Part shown: piece after piece, positions 9,728-19,790 of the stretch | How positions within the stretch are numbered: position 1 is the first letter of the stretch | Layout: every line of letters starts with the position of its first letter | NCBI RefSeq assembly: GCF_034661295.1 | Contig: NZ_CP141062.1 | Span: 868,001 to 932,000 of the forward strand | DNA length: 64,000 bases | Direction: 5' to 3' | Source of the DNA: Faecalibacter sp. LW9 | GTDB lineage: Bacteria; Bacteroidota; Bacteroidia; Flavobacteriales; Weeksellaceae | Translations under genes and position numbers: made by a program | The notes under the pieces: generated by a model | Told to the model about the DNA's origin: nothing | Seen by the model: the letters and a program-made list of their open reading frames with translations, nothing else | Databases searched by the model: none

Positions 9728-11929
9728 TTATTTCTTTTTAAACTCGAATTCTTGTTCACCTTGTTTCAATACAAATGATTTTAAATCTTCGTGATAAGTC
9801 ACTACAATTTCGGCTTCATCAAATGAAAAAACGTGATCTCCTTCATACGTCAATGGAAATGCTGGTTGACTCGGAACTTGAGCCATCAAATGATTATTTT
9901 CTAATTTAATTTCAATATCCATTCCTAACATCGCATTAGAAAAAGTTCCTAATAAAGCATTGATATCCAATCGACCAAGGGAAGCAGGTTCCTTTAATTT
10001 CATCGTATTGTTCGTTATATCTGCATCAGGATAAGCTCCTTTCGGATCCAATTTTACTTGTTTTACCTCTTTCGTTGTTGGGATTTTAAATGTCCATTCC
10101 GTATTACGTTTCCATACTTCGATCGGTAGTTTCTTTTCCATCTTCGTTCCATCCGTAAATTCAACCTCAACCGTTGTAGGCATTGGCAATTGCCCTTTAT
10201 TTTCCACCGTCACAACCAGCCCTTGGCTCATATCCCCATTGACATATTTAGCCGATTTGATGCCTTGATCAATTTTCCATTTGTTTAAGAACCATCCTCT
10301 CCAGAACCATGATAATTCTTCCCCTGTTACATTCTCGATGGTACGGAAAAAATCTTCTGGTGTTGGATGTTTATACGCCCAGTAATCAATGTATGTTCGT
10401 AAGGCTTTATCAAATCGTTCAGGTCCAATTATATGTTCACGCAATAATGTCAATCCCGCTCCTGGTTTGTAATACAATAAAGCACCAATATTACGTTCGC
10501 GCATATTATCCGGTTGCGTCATCACTGGTTCAAATCCATCATTATTGAACATATTCGCCATGCGTTGAAACGATTGTGGCTTATGATACTCCCCATTATT
10601 GAACTTCTCTGTCGAAATATCATTGATAAATGTATTAAATCCTTCATCCATCCAACCGTGTACACGCTCATTAGAACCCACAATCATTGGAAACCAAATG
10701 TGTCCAAATTCATGATCTGTTACACCCCATAAACCTTCTCCTTTCGAATCCATATGACAGAAAACAATTCCTGGATATTCCATTCCACCTTCATTTCCTG
10801 CAACATTAATTGCTGTCGGATAAGGATATTCAGACCATTGTTTCGAATAATGTTCGATCGAAGCCTTTGTGTATTCTGTTGATCTCGACCAAGCATCTTG
10901 TCCATCACTTTCAACAGGATATGCCGAAATTGCTAAAGCATTTTTCCCCGATGGTAAATTAATTTTTGCTGCATCTAAAATAAATGCTGAAGAAGAAGCC
11001 CAAGCAAAATCTCGGGTATTTTTAATTTTAAATTTCCATGTTTTATTTTTTGATGAGGTCTTCTGATCGGCTTCCACTTCGGCTGCTGAACGAATCATCA
11101 CTGTTTGATCGCTTTTTTTAGCGCTATCCCAACGTTTCAATTGTTCAGACGAATACACCTCTTTTGGATTCAGTAATTCTCCTGATCCCACCACATAATG
11201 ATGAGCTGGTGCAGTAATGGTAGCGGTTACATCTCCATATTCCAAATAAAATTCTCCTGGTCCTAAATACGGCAACGTATTCCATCCTTGGATATCATCA
11301 TATACGGCCATTCGTGGAAACCATTGGGCGATGGTATATATTTTACCATTTTTGGTCTCAATAATCCCTGTACGATCAGCCCCCTCATAAGGTACCGTAT
11401 AAGAGTATTCGACTTTAATTTTAGCCTTACCTCCTTTTGGTTTTAACGCTTTTGCCAAATCAATTTGCATACGCGTATCAATCACATCATATTTCACAGG
11501 CTTACCATCGACTGTCACAGATTTGATTTGATATCCTCCACTAAATTCAGATCCTGTATCTCCGTAACGACTACCCGACATTGGCAACAATGAAGAACCT
11601 CTTGAATTTTTATCGAATAAATTCTGATCCAATTGCAACCATAAAAATTCTAATGAATCAAAACTATTGTTGGTGTACGTAATTTCAGAGTAACCCGAAA
11701 TTTCGTTCGTCTGATCATTTAAGGTCACATTCAAATGATAATCGGCACGATTTTGCCAATAATTATGCCCCGGCTTTCCACTCGCAGAACGTGTTTCTGT
11801 AGCATTATTTTGATAAAATAAAGGCTTAAATGCTTCGTGATAATCATACGTTGGTGCTTCTTGAGCATTGGCTTGAAACGTTACCAAACCTAAAAGCAAC
11901 ACCATAGCTTTTGAAAAATTTTTATTCAT
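9728..11929 (-). CDS. M1 family zinc metallopeptidase (gluzincin aminopeptidase)
   Basis: An exported M1-type metallopeptidase of 733 residues from the chosen ATG at 11929, where a clean Sec signal peptide ([14 protein letters not shown], ending QANA/Q) begins. A start 51 bp upstream at 11980 would put 17 polar residues before the signal peptide and overlap the terminator of the next gene. The zinc site is HEFGH (about residue 405) with the third ligand in DEGFN about 20 residues later. M1 enzymes remove N-terminal residues from peptides; the location should be periplasmic. The C-terminal 200 residues are beta-rich without a recognised motif. Confidence 0.88.
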   Translation of the reverse strand: MNKNFSKAMVLLLGLVTFQANAQEAPTYDYHEAFKPLFYQNNATETRSASGKPGHNYWQNRADYHLNVTLNDQTNEISGYSEITYTNNSFDSLEFLWLQLDQNLFDKNSRGSSLLPMSGSRYGDTGSEFSGGYQIKSVTVDGKPVKYDVIDTRMQIDLAKALKPKGGKAKIKVEYSYTVPYEGADRTGIIETKNGKIYTIAQWFPRMAVYDDIQGWNTLPYLGPGEFYLEYGDVTATITAPAHHYVVGSGELLNPKEVYSSEQLKRWDSAKKSDQTVMIRSAAEVEADQKTSSKNKTWKFKIKNTRDFAWASSSAFILDAAKINLPSGKNALAISAYPVESDGQDAWSRSTEYTKASIEHYSKQWSEYPYPTAINVAGNEGGMEYPGIVFCHMDSKGEGLWGVTDHEFGHIWFPMIVGSNERVHGWMDEGFNTFINDISTEKFNNGEYHKPQSFQRMANMFNNDGFEPVMTQPDNMRERNIGALLYYKPGAGLTLLREHIIGPERFDKALRTYIDYWAYKHPTPEDFFRTIENVTGEELSWFWRGWFLNKWKIDQGIKSAKYVNGDMSQGLVVTVENKGQLPMPTTVEVEFTDGTKMEKKLPIEVWKRNTEWTFKIPTTKEVKQVKLDPKGAYPDADITNNTMKLKEPASLGRLDINALLGTFSNAMLGMDIEIKLENNHLMAQVPSQPAFPLTYEGDHVFSFDEAEIVVTYHEDLKSFVLKQGEQEFEFKKK

Positions 11930-11956
11930 TTGTCGTTTTTTATAAAAGGATGAGAG

Positions 11957-11988
11957 ATAAAAATACCTCTTATTTTTCAATAAGAGGT
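11957..11988 (-). terminator. Terminator after the alpha/beta hydrolase gene
   Basis: The 8-bp perfect stem ACCTCTTA/TAAGAGGT (11965-11972 with 11981-11988) has an 8-nt loop and is followed on the minus strand by ATTTTTATC. Confidence 0.85.
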
Positions 11989-12013
11989 AGATATGAATAA
12001 GAATTTGTATTTT

Positions 12014-13243
12014 TTATGAATTATAAAAATCACTGGCTGAAGTCATAAACGCATTGAATGCCGTAGTGACTTCTTCCTGAATTTTATTGGTTAATGGGAA
12101 TGGAACCATATGAGAATAATCGAAAGGGAAATCTTGAATTTCGACATCTACTTTGATGCTACGATACCCCCCTTGTAATGTATTCAATGCTTCCATAGGT
12201 GGAGCTACTTCATCTTTTTCTAAAACATATGCTTTAACTTGACTTTGAATTTCTTTAATTCGTGTCTCTCTCTGTTTTTGGAAATAATTGTAACGCAACA
12301 TCATTTTAAACCAACTTTCTTGTTGATGCAATTCTTCATTTTGGAAATGACCTAAACGTCGATCCGATTTGAACTCAGAACTTAATAATTCCGCAAAAAC
12401 CGTTTGCATTTTAATTGCTGCGCGGGCATCCATAATGTATTTAGAAATCGGGAACATTCGGTCTATCGTCATTCCACCACAAAAACAAAATAACTTCGAA
12501 TCTTTAAAGATACCTTCAGGATCCGCCATTTTAAGAATCATCGATAAGAAAGAACCAATCGAATACCCAAATAAGTCGAAAGAGGAGTCAGTTGAAATAC
12601 TTTTAATTTCATTTGCTCGTATACTTTTAACCAATGAGATAACATCAGAATACGTTTGGAATCCTGACCAGAAAATTCGTTGAGGATGTGCCTCTAAACG
12701 AGAACTGATGGCAGCATTCACAAAAGAACAATCAGAATTATCTTTAAAATTCTTTTTACGGAAATTAGATACTTCTACCATCGCATGTCGATCCGACCAA
12801 ATTTCTTCCGCTCGGTTCATATGGAAAGCAATTGGATACAACACAATCGCTTTTTTGGTTCTTTGTGCCAGTTCATAAGCCCATGGCAAATATTTATCCC
12901 AACGTTTTTCATTTAATCCATGAAAAAAGATAATCGACCCTTCTGCTCGATCAATATCTGCACGTTTTAAAATATAATAGTCAAAGCTTTTGTTGCACTC
13001 GATGTCATAATCTCTAGAATCTACCGAAGGTAATCCGTAGAATATGTGCGATTTATCTTCATTGGTACTAAACTCAAGATTATGCTTATCACAACGATAG
13101 GTAGGAGAACCGTGTAGTAAATTCCCTTTTTGAGAATCAAAATGAATTGTTTCAATCGTCAAATTTAAATCTTCTGCCATTTCAAAAGTAGATTTGTTTT
13201 CAAATCGTTCTTTTAAAACTTCATATAACTCATTGTAATTCAT
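12014..13243 (-). CDS. Alpha/beta-hydrolase-like protein (possibly DUF6051)
   Basis: A 409-residue cytosolic protein without a signal peptide. FFHGLNE (about residues 106-112) resembles the oxyanion-hole loop of alpha/beta hydrolases, and FGYSIGSF matches the GxSxG nucleophile elbow. A candidate acid and histidine are less certain (SHMVPFP near the C-terminus). I tentatively match it to DUF6051; no substrate can be given. A TAACTTTG -7 box (13306-13313, minus strand) lies about 60 bp upstream of the ATG. The gene stands alone between two terminators. Confidence 0.65.
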   Translation of the reverse strand: MNYNELYEVLKERFENKSTFEMAEDLNLTIETIHFDSQKGNLLHGSPTYRCDKHNLEFSTNEDKSHIFYGLPSVDSRDYDIECNKSFDYYILKRADIDRAEGSIIFFHGLNEKRWDKYLPWAYELAQRTKKAIVLYPIAFHMNRAEEIWSDRHAMVEVSNFRKKNFKDNSDCSFVNAAISSRLEAHPQRIFWSGFQTYSDVISLVKSIRANEIKSISTDSSFDLFGYSIGSFLSMILKMADPEGIFKDSKLFCFCGGMTIDRMFPISKYIMDARAAIKMQTVFAELLSSEFKSDRRLGHFQNEELHQQESWFKMMLRYNYFQKQRETRIKEIQSQVKAYVLEKDEVAPPMEALNTLQGGYRSIKVDVEIQDFPFDYSHMVPFPLTNKIQEEVTTAFNAFMTSASDFYNS

Positions 13244-13346
13244 AAGTATAACACCTTAAAGTTCTAAGACTTTATTTTTTTATTCTTGTATAAATGATAT
13301 AACCTCAAAGTTATAAAATTATTATGCATGCCGAACAGTTTACACC

Positions 13347-13374
13347 AAAAAAAAAGCCCAACGAAAGTTGAGCT
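13347..13374 (-). terminator. Terminator after the DUF4254 gene
   Basis: On the minus strand AGCTCAAC TTTC GTTGGGCT (one G-U pair) is followed by a run of nine T. Confidence 0.9.
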
Positions 13375-13404
13375 TTAAATGATTATCATTTCAGATTAAA
13401 AATC

Positions 13405-14016
13405 TTATTTTTTATTGGCGTATAAAACAGGGTTTAAAGACTCATCATTGTACATTTTCATTTGTTTGTACACTTTCATGTATTTGTTTCCTGCTTTAAA
13501 ATCTTCTAATAACTCTTCGATTGCTGTTGACAAATCAATGTGTTGTTGTTTTAATACGTCTAATTTTGCTTGACAAGCAGCAATATGTTCAGGAGTAGCA
13601 TCTGTACGATCAACTTCTTGTTGCATGTGGTAAACTTTTAACGATAAAATCGAGAAGCGATCCACCGCCCAAGCAGGAGATTCGGTATTAATCTTTGCAT
13701 CCGCTTTTACTTCAACATCAGCATATTGTTGTAAAAACCAGCTATCGACGTACTCTACCATATCCGTACGTTCTTGATTTGATTTATCAATCCATCGTTT
13801 TAAACTTAACGCTTCCACAGGATCAATTTGAGGATCACGAATGATATCTTCTAAATGCCACTGAACCGTATCAATCCAGTTTTTTTTGTATAACAAGTGC
13901 TCTAATAAATTAGACTCGTCGTAAGGATTTTCGATTGGTTTGTTAACGTCGTCGAATTTATGGTAATCGTTAATTGATTGGTTGAAAATCGCCCAAGCTT
14001 TTTCTGTAAACGTCAT
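13405..14016 (-). CDS. DUF4254 family protein
   Basis: A 203-residue, mostly helical, acidic protein. The N-terminal NLLEHLLYKKNWIDTVQWHLED segment, the DP..EAL..KRWIDKSNQ.RTD block and the W.VDR.SILSLK block are as I know them from Bacteroidota DUF4254 proteins. The family is often next to LPS glycosyltransferase genes elsewhere, but its function is not known. Here it stands between tatA and the hydrolase gene with its own terminator. Confidence 0.78.
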   Translation of the reverse strand: MTFTEKAWAIFNQSINDYHKFDDVNKPIENPYDESNLLEHLLYKKNWIDTVQWHLEDIIRDPQIDPVEALSLKRWIDKSNQERTDMVEYVDSWFLQQYADVEVKADAKINTESPAWAVDRFSILSLKVYHMQQEVDRTDATPEHIAACQAKLDVLKQQHIDLSTAIEELLEDFKAGNKYMKVYKQMKMYNDESLNPVLYANKK

Positions 14017-14047
14017 TGCTGTACTTATGTTTTGTATTATAAAATAA

Positions 14048-14090
14048 AAGCATTGTAATTAAAAAGTTGTTTCAACTACAATGCTTTATA
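14048..14090 (-). terminator. Terminator after tatA
   Basis: On the minus strand AAGCATTGTA pairs with TACAATGCTT across a 19-nt loop holding a second small hairpin (GTTG AAA CAAC), then TTATTTTAT follows. Confidence 0.75.
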
Positions 14091-14107
14091 TAATTTAAAA
14101 TTATATT

Positions 14108-14278
14108 TTAATTTTCTTTCTTAGGATCTTGGTCCTTATCTTCATTTTTCGTAGCATCTTTGAATTCTTTAATTCCAGATCCTAATCCTCTCATTAATTC
14201 TGGAATTTTCTTTCCTCCAAATAATAAAAGAACTACGATAATAATAAGAATCCATTCTTTACCTCCAAACATTCCCAT
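14108..14278 (-). CDS. tatA: Sec-independent protein translocase TatA/E
   Basis: A 56-residue protein: [10 protein letters not shown], one hydrophobic helix (about residues 9-20), the [21 protein letters not shown] amphipathic helix hallmark of TatA, and a charged Lys/Asp/Glu tail. TatA oligomers form the pore of the twin-arginine translocase that exports folded proteins. The start is the first ATG; an in-frame second ATG follows two codons later. TatC is not in the window. The gene sits 37 bp after the EnvC-like gene and has its own terminator. Confidence 0.93.
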   Translation of the reverse strand: MGMFGGKEWILIIIVVLLLFGGKKIPELMRGLGSGIKEFKDATKNEDKDQDPKKEN

Positions 14279-14315
14279 ATTGAACTGATTTTAATGCAAA
14301 TATACTTAATTTATG

Positions 14316-15983
14316 TTACATTCCTGCAATCCATTGTGCAGGATTTTGTCTTGTTGATCCATTCCAAACTTGGAAGTTCATCACCGTTTCCCCTGTAGGA
14401 GAGGTATCAATTAATCCTAATAATTGTCCACGCCCTACTTTATCACCTTTAGAAACATTCACACTGGATAAGTTGGTATACACGGTAAAATAAGAGCCAT
14501 GACTCACTAATACGGCTTTGTTTCCTCCTGGTACGGCCATTACTGTTGTTACAGTACCTTCAAATACTGCTCTTGCACTAGAACCTTTTCCTGTGGCAAT
14601 ATCCACACCACTGTTCACGGTTGTAATGTTTGATAAGATTGGATGCGAATTCGTTCCAAAATGACTCACTACTCGACCTTTTGCCACCGGCCATGGTAAA
14701 CGTCCTTTATTGGCTAAGAAATCTCCTGACAATGATCCTGAATCAGGTTTATCATCAAAATTCTCTGCTGGTTTTGGCTTATCCGCTACCACTACTTTTT
14801 CTTTTTCAGGAACCTTAGCTACGACTTTGGCTTCAGCTTCAGCTTTGGCTTTGGCTTCGGCTTCAGCACGGGCAGCTGCAATTTTACGTTGATCTTCTTC
14901 TTTTTGTGCTTTAAGACGCGCTTCTTCTTCCGCTTTACGTTGCGCGATAATACGCTGACGTTCGGCTTCGGCTTCTCTTTCTAATTGCTCAAATTTAGCA
15001 ATTTCAGTTCGCGCCGTCGAAGCAAAACTTCCTTTCGGATGTTCTTTTAAATACAATTGATAAGAAGATTTCGTGTGATTTGATCGCGCCACATTCCATG
15101 CTTTTGCATCGGCTTGGATAATCGCAATATTACGACGAGCTGCAGAGACATAATCACCTTTTTGGTGTTCTTTTAAATACTCATTATAAGCTGCTACAGT
15201 ATTGGCAGAACGCGCAGCATCCCAATCCCTTTTATCTTTTTCTGCTCTTAATTTGGCTTGACGAATTTCTTCTTCAATTATCGCTTTGATTTGAGCATCA
15301 ATCTGACGTTGAGCAGCTTGTTTTGCGTTAATTTCTGCTGCAATTACATCTTCATTCTTACGGAATTCAGCGACAGCTCGTTCTTTTTCCAAACGTTCTT
15401 TTTCCAACGATTGACTAAATAATTGCTGCTGAGTTAAGACTTTTTCTTTGTCTTGTTTCGCTTTTTCGCGTTGATCTTTCTTCTTTTTAATGTCCGAAGT
15501 TTTCCCAATAATTTCTTCAGCTTTCGCTAATTGGTAATCCGAATATTTTTCCAAATATTTTACACGACGATACGCTTGACTTAAACTTTTAGAAGATAAT
15601 ACAAATAAAAGTTTATTGTCAGCTGAACGGTTTTTATAAGCTTTGATTAAAATCTTTTTATAATCATCTTTTAAAACCTCTAATTCGCGCGAAAGTTTAT
15701 TGATTTCTAATTGTGTCAAATAAATTTCATCCTCAATAAAGCGTTTCTCTTTGCTTAAATTGTTGACTAATTTGGTTTGAGTATCTATTTTTTTCGAAAG
15801 ATTTTGCACATATTCAACATTCAACTTTGAGCCTTCTTGATTTTTTTTCAAAGCTTGGCTCAATTGTAGAATCTCTTTCTTTAATTGTGCATTTTGTTTT
15901 TGCAAATTCTCTTTGTTATACGGCACTTGGGCACTAGCCCAAATACTAAAAGAGCATAAAATTGCGGTTAAAACAATCCTCAT
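14316..15983 (-). CDS. EnvC-like murein hydrolase activator with degenerate M23 (LytM) domain
   Basis: 555 residues: signal peptide (1-19), a long coiled coil (about 20-250), two copies of a roughly 40-residue repeat (W..AR...T...Y..YLKEH.KG..... AR..I, about 254-330), an Ala/Glu/Lys-rich linker and a C-terminal M23 fold (about 432-555). Most zinc ligands of active M23 enzymes are lost: the first His is Asn (TVNSGVDIA, about N457), the HxH motif reads VMN (about 534-536), and only the Asp (about D461) remains. This is the arrangement of EnvC-type proteins, which activate amidases at the septum rather than cut peptidoglycan. Its ATG overlaps the preceding stop as TAATG. Confidence 0.85.
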   Translation of the reverse strand: MRIVLTAILCSFSIWASAQVPYNKENLQKQNAQLKKEILQLSQALKKNQEGSKLNVEYVQNLSKKIDTQTKLVNNLSKEKRFIEDEIYLTQLEINKLSRELEVLKDDYKKILIKAYKNRSADNKLLFVLSSKSLSQAYRRVKYLEKYSDYQLAKAEEIIGKTSDIKKKKDQREKAKQDKEKVLTQQQLFSQSLEKERLEKERAVAEFRKNEDVIAAEINAKQAAQRQIDAQIKAIIEEEIRQAKLRAEKDKRDWDAARSANTVAAYNEYLKEHQKGDYVSAARRNIAIIQADAKAWNVARSNHTKSSYQLYLKEHPKGSFASTARTEIAKFEQLEREAEAERQRIIAQRKAEEEARLKAQKEEDQRKIAAARAEAEAKAKAEAEAKVVAKVPEKEKVVVADKPKPAENFDDKPDSGSLSGDFLANKGRLPWPVAKGRVVSHFGTNSHPILSNITTVNSGVDIATGKGSSARAVFEGTVTTVMAVPGGNKAVLVSHGSYFTVYTNLSSVNVSKGDKVGRGQLLGLIDTSPTGETVMNFQVWNGSTRQNPAQWIAGM

Positions 15984-16774
15984 TATTTTATTTCTTTTTT
16001 CTTATACCCACTTGGAATTGAGAAAGGTGTGTTCGTTTCTTGATATGTAAAACTATTATATTCCAAATCCACTTGACGCGTTTTTTTATCTTTTATAATA
16101 ATTTTAACATTTTTAGGAAACTCTTCCTCACCAGATTTGATCCAATTTGCATATTCAATATCCACTTCCATGTTACGCTTCGGATCTTTTAAGTGCGCTT
16201 CTTTTAAACGAAACCCTTGATCAAAAACGTAAGTTTGCATGTATTCTCCTGCTTGAGGGTTGGACTGAATTTGAGTATTTTTATTATAGCTTACAAGATA
16301 TTGATTTTGATTCAACTGAGCCGTATAATCCGAAGCATTTAAATCCACAAAAACTTTTCCTAACATTAAATTCTGAAGTTTTTGGTAATCAATAAAGTCA
16401 ACTTTTAAAAGTTTGTTTGCCAATGAGAAGTCTCCTTCATAATACGTACCACCAATTTTTTCATATACTGCAAATCCTTCAGGTGTAATCTGAGCACGCG
16501 CCCCTGTAAAACCAAATTTAGTGGCATTTACCCAAATCTTAGATCCATTTTTGACATATATTGTTGCTTTCACATCTCCTGAGATTTCTTCTAAATCGGC
16601 TGAAACATTGGCCTAGATCGTTAAGTGGTTAAACTTCGATGTTTTTGTTAAGGTTTGAGCGATGATTTTTTGAGATTCTGAAATCGTTGGAATCGTTTGA
16701 TCTTCTACAACTTTGGTTGTTGTACAACTTGTTACGGCAAAGGCTAGACCTAAGATCAGGGCAATATATTTCAT
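15983..16774 (-). pseudogene. DUF4292 family lipoprotein interrupted by an amber codon
   Basis: The natural start is the ATG at 16774, giving a lipoprotein signal (MKYIALILGLAFAVTSC, lipobox VTSC). The frame meets a TAG at 16613-16615 (codon 54) and then continues without change to the TAA at 15983-15985, matching the DUF4292 fold (about 263 codons in all). The part after the stop could be translated from a GTG at 16573, but it would lack the signal and lipobox. DUF4292 is a beta-rich, presumably periplasmic outer-membrane-facing lipoprotein family; position beside the EnvC-like gene is typical. A single substitution such as CAG to TAG would explain the lesion. Confidence 0.8.
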
Positions 16775-16785
16775 ATGTTTTTCTT

Positions 16786-17808
16786 TTAAGCTTCGTGCGA
16801 TTTAAAGTCCAATTCAGAGTAATCTCCTAATGAAATGCTACGAGAAACCCCATAATATTTGGCATGATTACCAATCATAGTATCTGTTAAATTCGCATTT
16901 TCGATGATTGAATGTTCTTGAATTAATGAATTGTCAATGTTAGAACATTCAACTTTTGTTCCATTTCCTAACGAAACATTTGGTCCAATTTTCGAATTTT
17001 TAATCACCACACCATCTCCAATAAAACACGGAGGGATTATTAATGAATTTTCAATGGTTGCATTCGGATTTATCTCTGTGTAATCCAATTGATCTAAGTT
17101 TAAGATACGTGTATTCGTTTCAACGGTTACCACTTTGTTTCCACAGTCCATCCACTCGTCAACTTTTCCTAACGTAAATTGATCCCCTTTGGCACGCATA
17201 CTTTCTAAAGCATCTGTCAATTGGTACTCTCCACCTTTTGTGATGTTGTGTTCAATCAGATGTTCAATTTCTTTGTATAACTTTTGACCGTTACTGAAGA
17301 AGTAAATTCCAATAATCGCTAAATCCGAAACAAACTCTTTCGGTTTTTCAACGAAATCTGTAATCACTTCGTTTTCGTCTAATTTTACGACTCCAAAAGC
17401 TGATGGATTATCCACTTGTTTCACCCAAACCACACCATCAGATTCCATGTCTAATTTGAAATCTGCACGGAATAATGTATCTGCATAAGCCACTACTACA
17501 GGACCATCTAAAGCTTCTTTCGCCATCCAAATAGAATGTGCTGTTCCAAGTGGTTCTAATTGATGACAAATCGTTCCTTTTGCGCCTAATTTTTCTGCAA
17601 TTGCAATTAAATCCGCTTCTACTTCTGCTCCGAAATCACCGATTACAAAGGCAATTTCTTCAATTTTCTCTGAACACACCTTTGCAATATCTTCTACTAA
17701 ACGGTGTACAATGGGTTTACCTGCAATAGGAATTAAAGGTTTAGGCGTTGTTAATGTATGTGGGCGTAAACGTGATCCACGTCCCGCCATTGGGATAATA
17801 ATTTTCAT
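16786..17808 (-). CDS. Sugar-phosphate nucleotidyltransferase
   Basis: 340 residues. An N-terminal nucleotidyltransferase domain carries GRGSRLRPHTLTTPKPLIP (the Mg-NTP binding signature) and a C-terminal left-handed beta-helix-like stretch (about residues 245-330: NATIENSLIIPPCFIGDGV...). It resembles the glucose-1-phosphate thymidylyltransferase / mannose-1-phosphate guanylyltransferase superfamily. Substrate and nucleotide cannot be fixed from the sequence. It lies 11 bp upstream of the DUF4292 gene and 29 bp downstream of dut, in a block conserved in Flavobacteriia. It might supply precursors to the distant polysaccharide locus. Confidence 0.85.
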   Translation of the reverse strand: MKIIIPMAGRGSRLRPHTLTTPKPLIPIAGKPIVHRLVEDIAKVCSEKIEEIAFVIGDFGAEVEADLIAIAEKLGAKGTICHQLEPLGTAHSIWMAKEALDGPVVVAYADTLFRADFKLDMESDGVVWVKQVDNPSAFGVVKLDENEVITDFVEKPKEFVSDLAIIGIYFFSNGQKLYKEIEHLIEHNITKGGEYQLTDALESMRAKGDQFTLGKVDEWMDCGNKVVTVETNTRILNLDQLDYTEINPNATIENSLIIPPCFIGDGVVIKNSKIGPNVSLGNGTKVECSNIDNSLIQEHSIIENANLTDTMIGNHAKYYGVSRSISLGDYSELDFKSHEA

Positions 17809-17837
17809 TTTTTTTTATTCTCTTGTTCAGTTAGTTG

Positions 17838-18269
17838 TTATTTACCTGTACTTCCGAAACCTCCTGCTCCACGTGCTGTTTCGTCTAAAACTTCCACCGT
17901 TTCCCAAGAAATAGTTTCATGCTTTGCAATAACCAATTGAGCAATACGCTCTCCATCTTCAATCGTATACGGATCATTCGAAACATTAGCGATAATCACC
18001 CCGATTTCTCCACGATAATCAGCATCAATTGTACCCGGAGAATTTAAACATGTTAATCCATGCTTTAACGCCATACCACTACGAGGACGAACTTGTGCTT
18101 CATATCCTGCCGGCAATTCAATGAATAATCCGGTTGGAATTAAACGTCTTTCTAAAGGTTTTAATTCAATAGGCGCATCAATATTCGCGGTTAAATCCAT
18201 TCCAGCAGATAAAGCTGTTTTATATTCTGGTAAAGGATGTTTCGATTGATTGATTACTTTTACTTTCAT
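17838..18269 (-). CDS. dut: Deoxyuridine 5'-triphosphate nucleotidohydrolase (dUTPase)
   Basis: 143 residues with all five trimeric dUTPase motifs: AGMDLTA (1), [11 protein letters not shown] (2), [17 protein letters not shown] (3, catalytic Asp), DGERIAQLV (4) and [10 protein letters not shown] (5, C-terminal P-loop-like). It hydrolyses dUTP to dUMP, keeping uracil out of DNA and feeding dTMP synthesis. It starts 5 bp after the flippase stop, so it is in the same operon. Confidence 0.97.
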   Translation of the reverse strand: MKVKVINQSKHPLPEYKTALSAGMDLTANIDAPIELKPLERRLIPTGLFIELPAGYEAQVRPRSGMALKHGLTCLNSPGTIDADYRGEIGVIIANVSNDPYTIEDGERIAQLVIAKHETISWETVEVLDETARGAGGFGSTGK

Positions 18270-18274
18270 GGGAT

Positions 18275-19696
18275 TTATTTCTGTATCAGTTTTTTAATTG
18301 TTTTTCGCTCTGCGATAAATAGGAATGCAATGTACGAGATTAATAAAAGATTACCAATAATCAAGTTGGATTCTAAAACATAATAATTAATCGTTGCAAT
18401 CCCTATGGCAAGGCACATGTAAAGGATAATTTTACGGGTTTGATATGGAATAGGATATGCTTTTTGTCCCCATACATACGAGATAATCATCATACTTCCA
18501 TAAGCAATTAAAGTGGCCCAAGCTGAGACCATAAATCCGTATTTTGGCAATAAAACTAAATTTAAAATCACAGTGATTGCACCTCCGATTAAAGAGATTC
18601 GAGTTCCGACATTGGTACGATCGGTAACTTTATACCAAGTGGATAAATTATAATAGATGCCATAGAAAAGATTTGCAATCAAAATAATAGGAACAATATC
18701 CAACGCTATCCAAAATGACGATTTCGGAATAAAGATGTGTTTGATCCAATCCACGTTAGCCAATATTCCTAAAATGACCACATTACAAATCAAACTAAAA
18801 AAGAAAAGGATGTTGGCATACATTTGTTTGGCATCTTTGTCTTTCGCTACTTTAAAGAAGAAAGGTTCAATCCCCATTCGATAAGCTGTAACAAATAATG
18901 TCATTAAAGTCGCCAATTTATAGCACGCGGCATATGATCCGGCATCCGCTTCACTGATCAATTGACGTTGGACTAATTTATCAAAATTTTCATTTAAAAT
19001 AAATCCAAGTCCGGCAATCATAATAGGATATCCGTAAGCAAACATTTTCTTCAACAAGGCACCATCAAATTGAAATTGAACCTTTCGAATAACACCTATT
19101 AAAAGCACTACGCCTAAAACACTCGCAATTAAATTGGATATAAAAGGGTATGATATGGTATTCGTAAATCCTAAATTTACCATGAAATCAGTAGAAACAT
19201 AGTATAAGAGTACGATGGTTAAAACGGCTTGAAAAACGTTTTGAAAAACTTTGATGGCTGAATAGTAAATGGGTTTATTCTGGAATCGTAATACTGCAAA
19301 AGGAATAACACAAAGGGTATCAAAAAATGCAATCCATCCAAACCATAATAAATATTCGGGATTTTGCGTATAGTTTGCAAAATCAGCTAACGGTTGAAGA
19401 AAAGCATATAAAATAACCATCATTACCGTTGAAGTTAGTGTCATAAACCAAAACGCAGTGTTTAACACTTTTTGGTACATCCCTTCTTCGGTCGCATAGC
19501 GAAAAAACGCCGTTTCGAATCCGAACGTTAAAATCACATTCAAAAAAGATACAGCAGCATACAGCTGTCCAAAAATAGAGAAATCTGTTTCGGCAGTTTT
19601 CCCAATAATAAAGGGATTTAAGGCGAACATAATCAATCGTGGTAAGATGGATCCAATCCCATAAATGATGGTTTCGCTAAATAATTTTTTATACAA
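18275..19696 (-). CDS. Oligosaccharide flippase-family membrane protein (MOP superfamily)
   Basis: About 474 residues with 12-14 predicted membrane helices, typical of polysaccharide/lipid-II type flippases in the MOP superfamily. The frame is open upstream to 19888, but that would overlap the 5' end of divergent gpsA and add non-membrane sequence. I place the start at a TTG (19696) just before [15 protein letters not shown], where the family normally begins; an ATT two codons upstream is an alternative. A TATTTTTG -7 box (19738-19745, minus strand) is well placed for this start. It heads an operon with dut and the nucleotidyltransferase. The lipid-linked substrate is unknown. Confidence 0.78.
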   Translation of the reverse strand: MYKKLFSETIIYGIGSILPRLIMFALNPFIIGKTAETDFSIFGQLYAAVSFLNVILTFGFETAFFRYATEEGMYQKVLNTAFWFMTLTSTVMMVILYAFLQPLADFANYTQNPEYLLWFGWIAFFDTLCVIPFAVLRFQNKPIYYSAIKVFQNVFQAVLTIVLLYYVSTDFMVNLGFTNTISYPFISNLIASVLGVVLLIGVIRKVQFQFDGALLKKMFAYGYPIMIAGLGFILNENFDKLVQRQLISEADAGSYAACYKLATLMTLFVTAYRMGIEPFFFKVAKDKDAKQMYANILFFFSLICNVVILGILANVDWIKHIFIPKSSFWIALDIVPIILIANLFYGIYYNLSTWYKVTDRTNVGTRISLIGGAITVILNLVLLPKYGFMVSAWATLIAYGSMMIISYVWGQKAYPIPYQTRKIILYMCLAIGIATINYYVLESNLIIGNLLLISYIAFLFIAERKTIKKLIQK

Positions 19697-19763
19697 TTTA
19701 ATAGAGTTTAAATAAAATTCAAATGCTTTTGAAAATACAAAAATAGGTATTCTACAAATTTTG

Positions 19764-19771
19764 TAACTTTG
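19764..19771 (+). promoter_or_regulatory. -7 promoter box for gpsA
   Basis: TAACTTTG matches the Bacteroidota -7 consensus TAnnTTTG exactly, 19 bp before the gpsA ATG. No convincing -33 TTG at the usual spacing is seen. The divergent flippase -7 box is 19 bp away, so both promoters share this short region. Confidence 0.55.
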
Positions 19772-19790
19772 TAAGTTCAATAAAATTAAT

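Noticed and set aside
10309-11066. Plus-strand open frames inside the M1 peptidase gene
   Set aside because: They are antisense to a well-supported metallopeptidase gene and have no start signals or family features.
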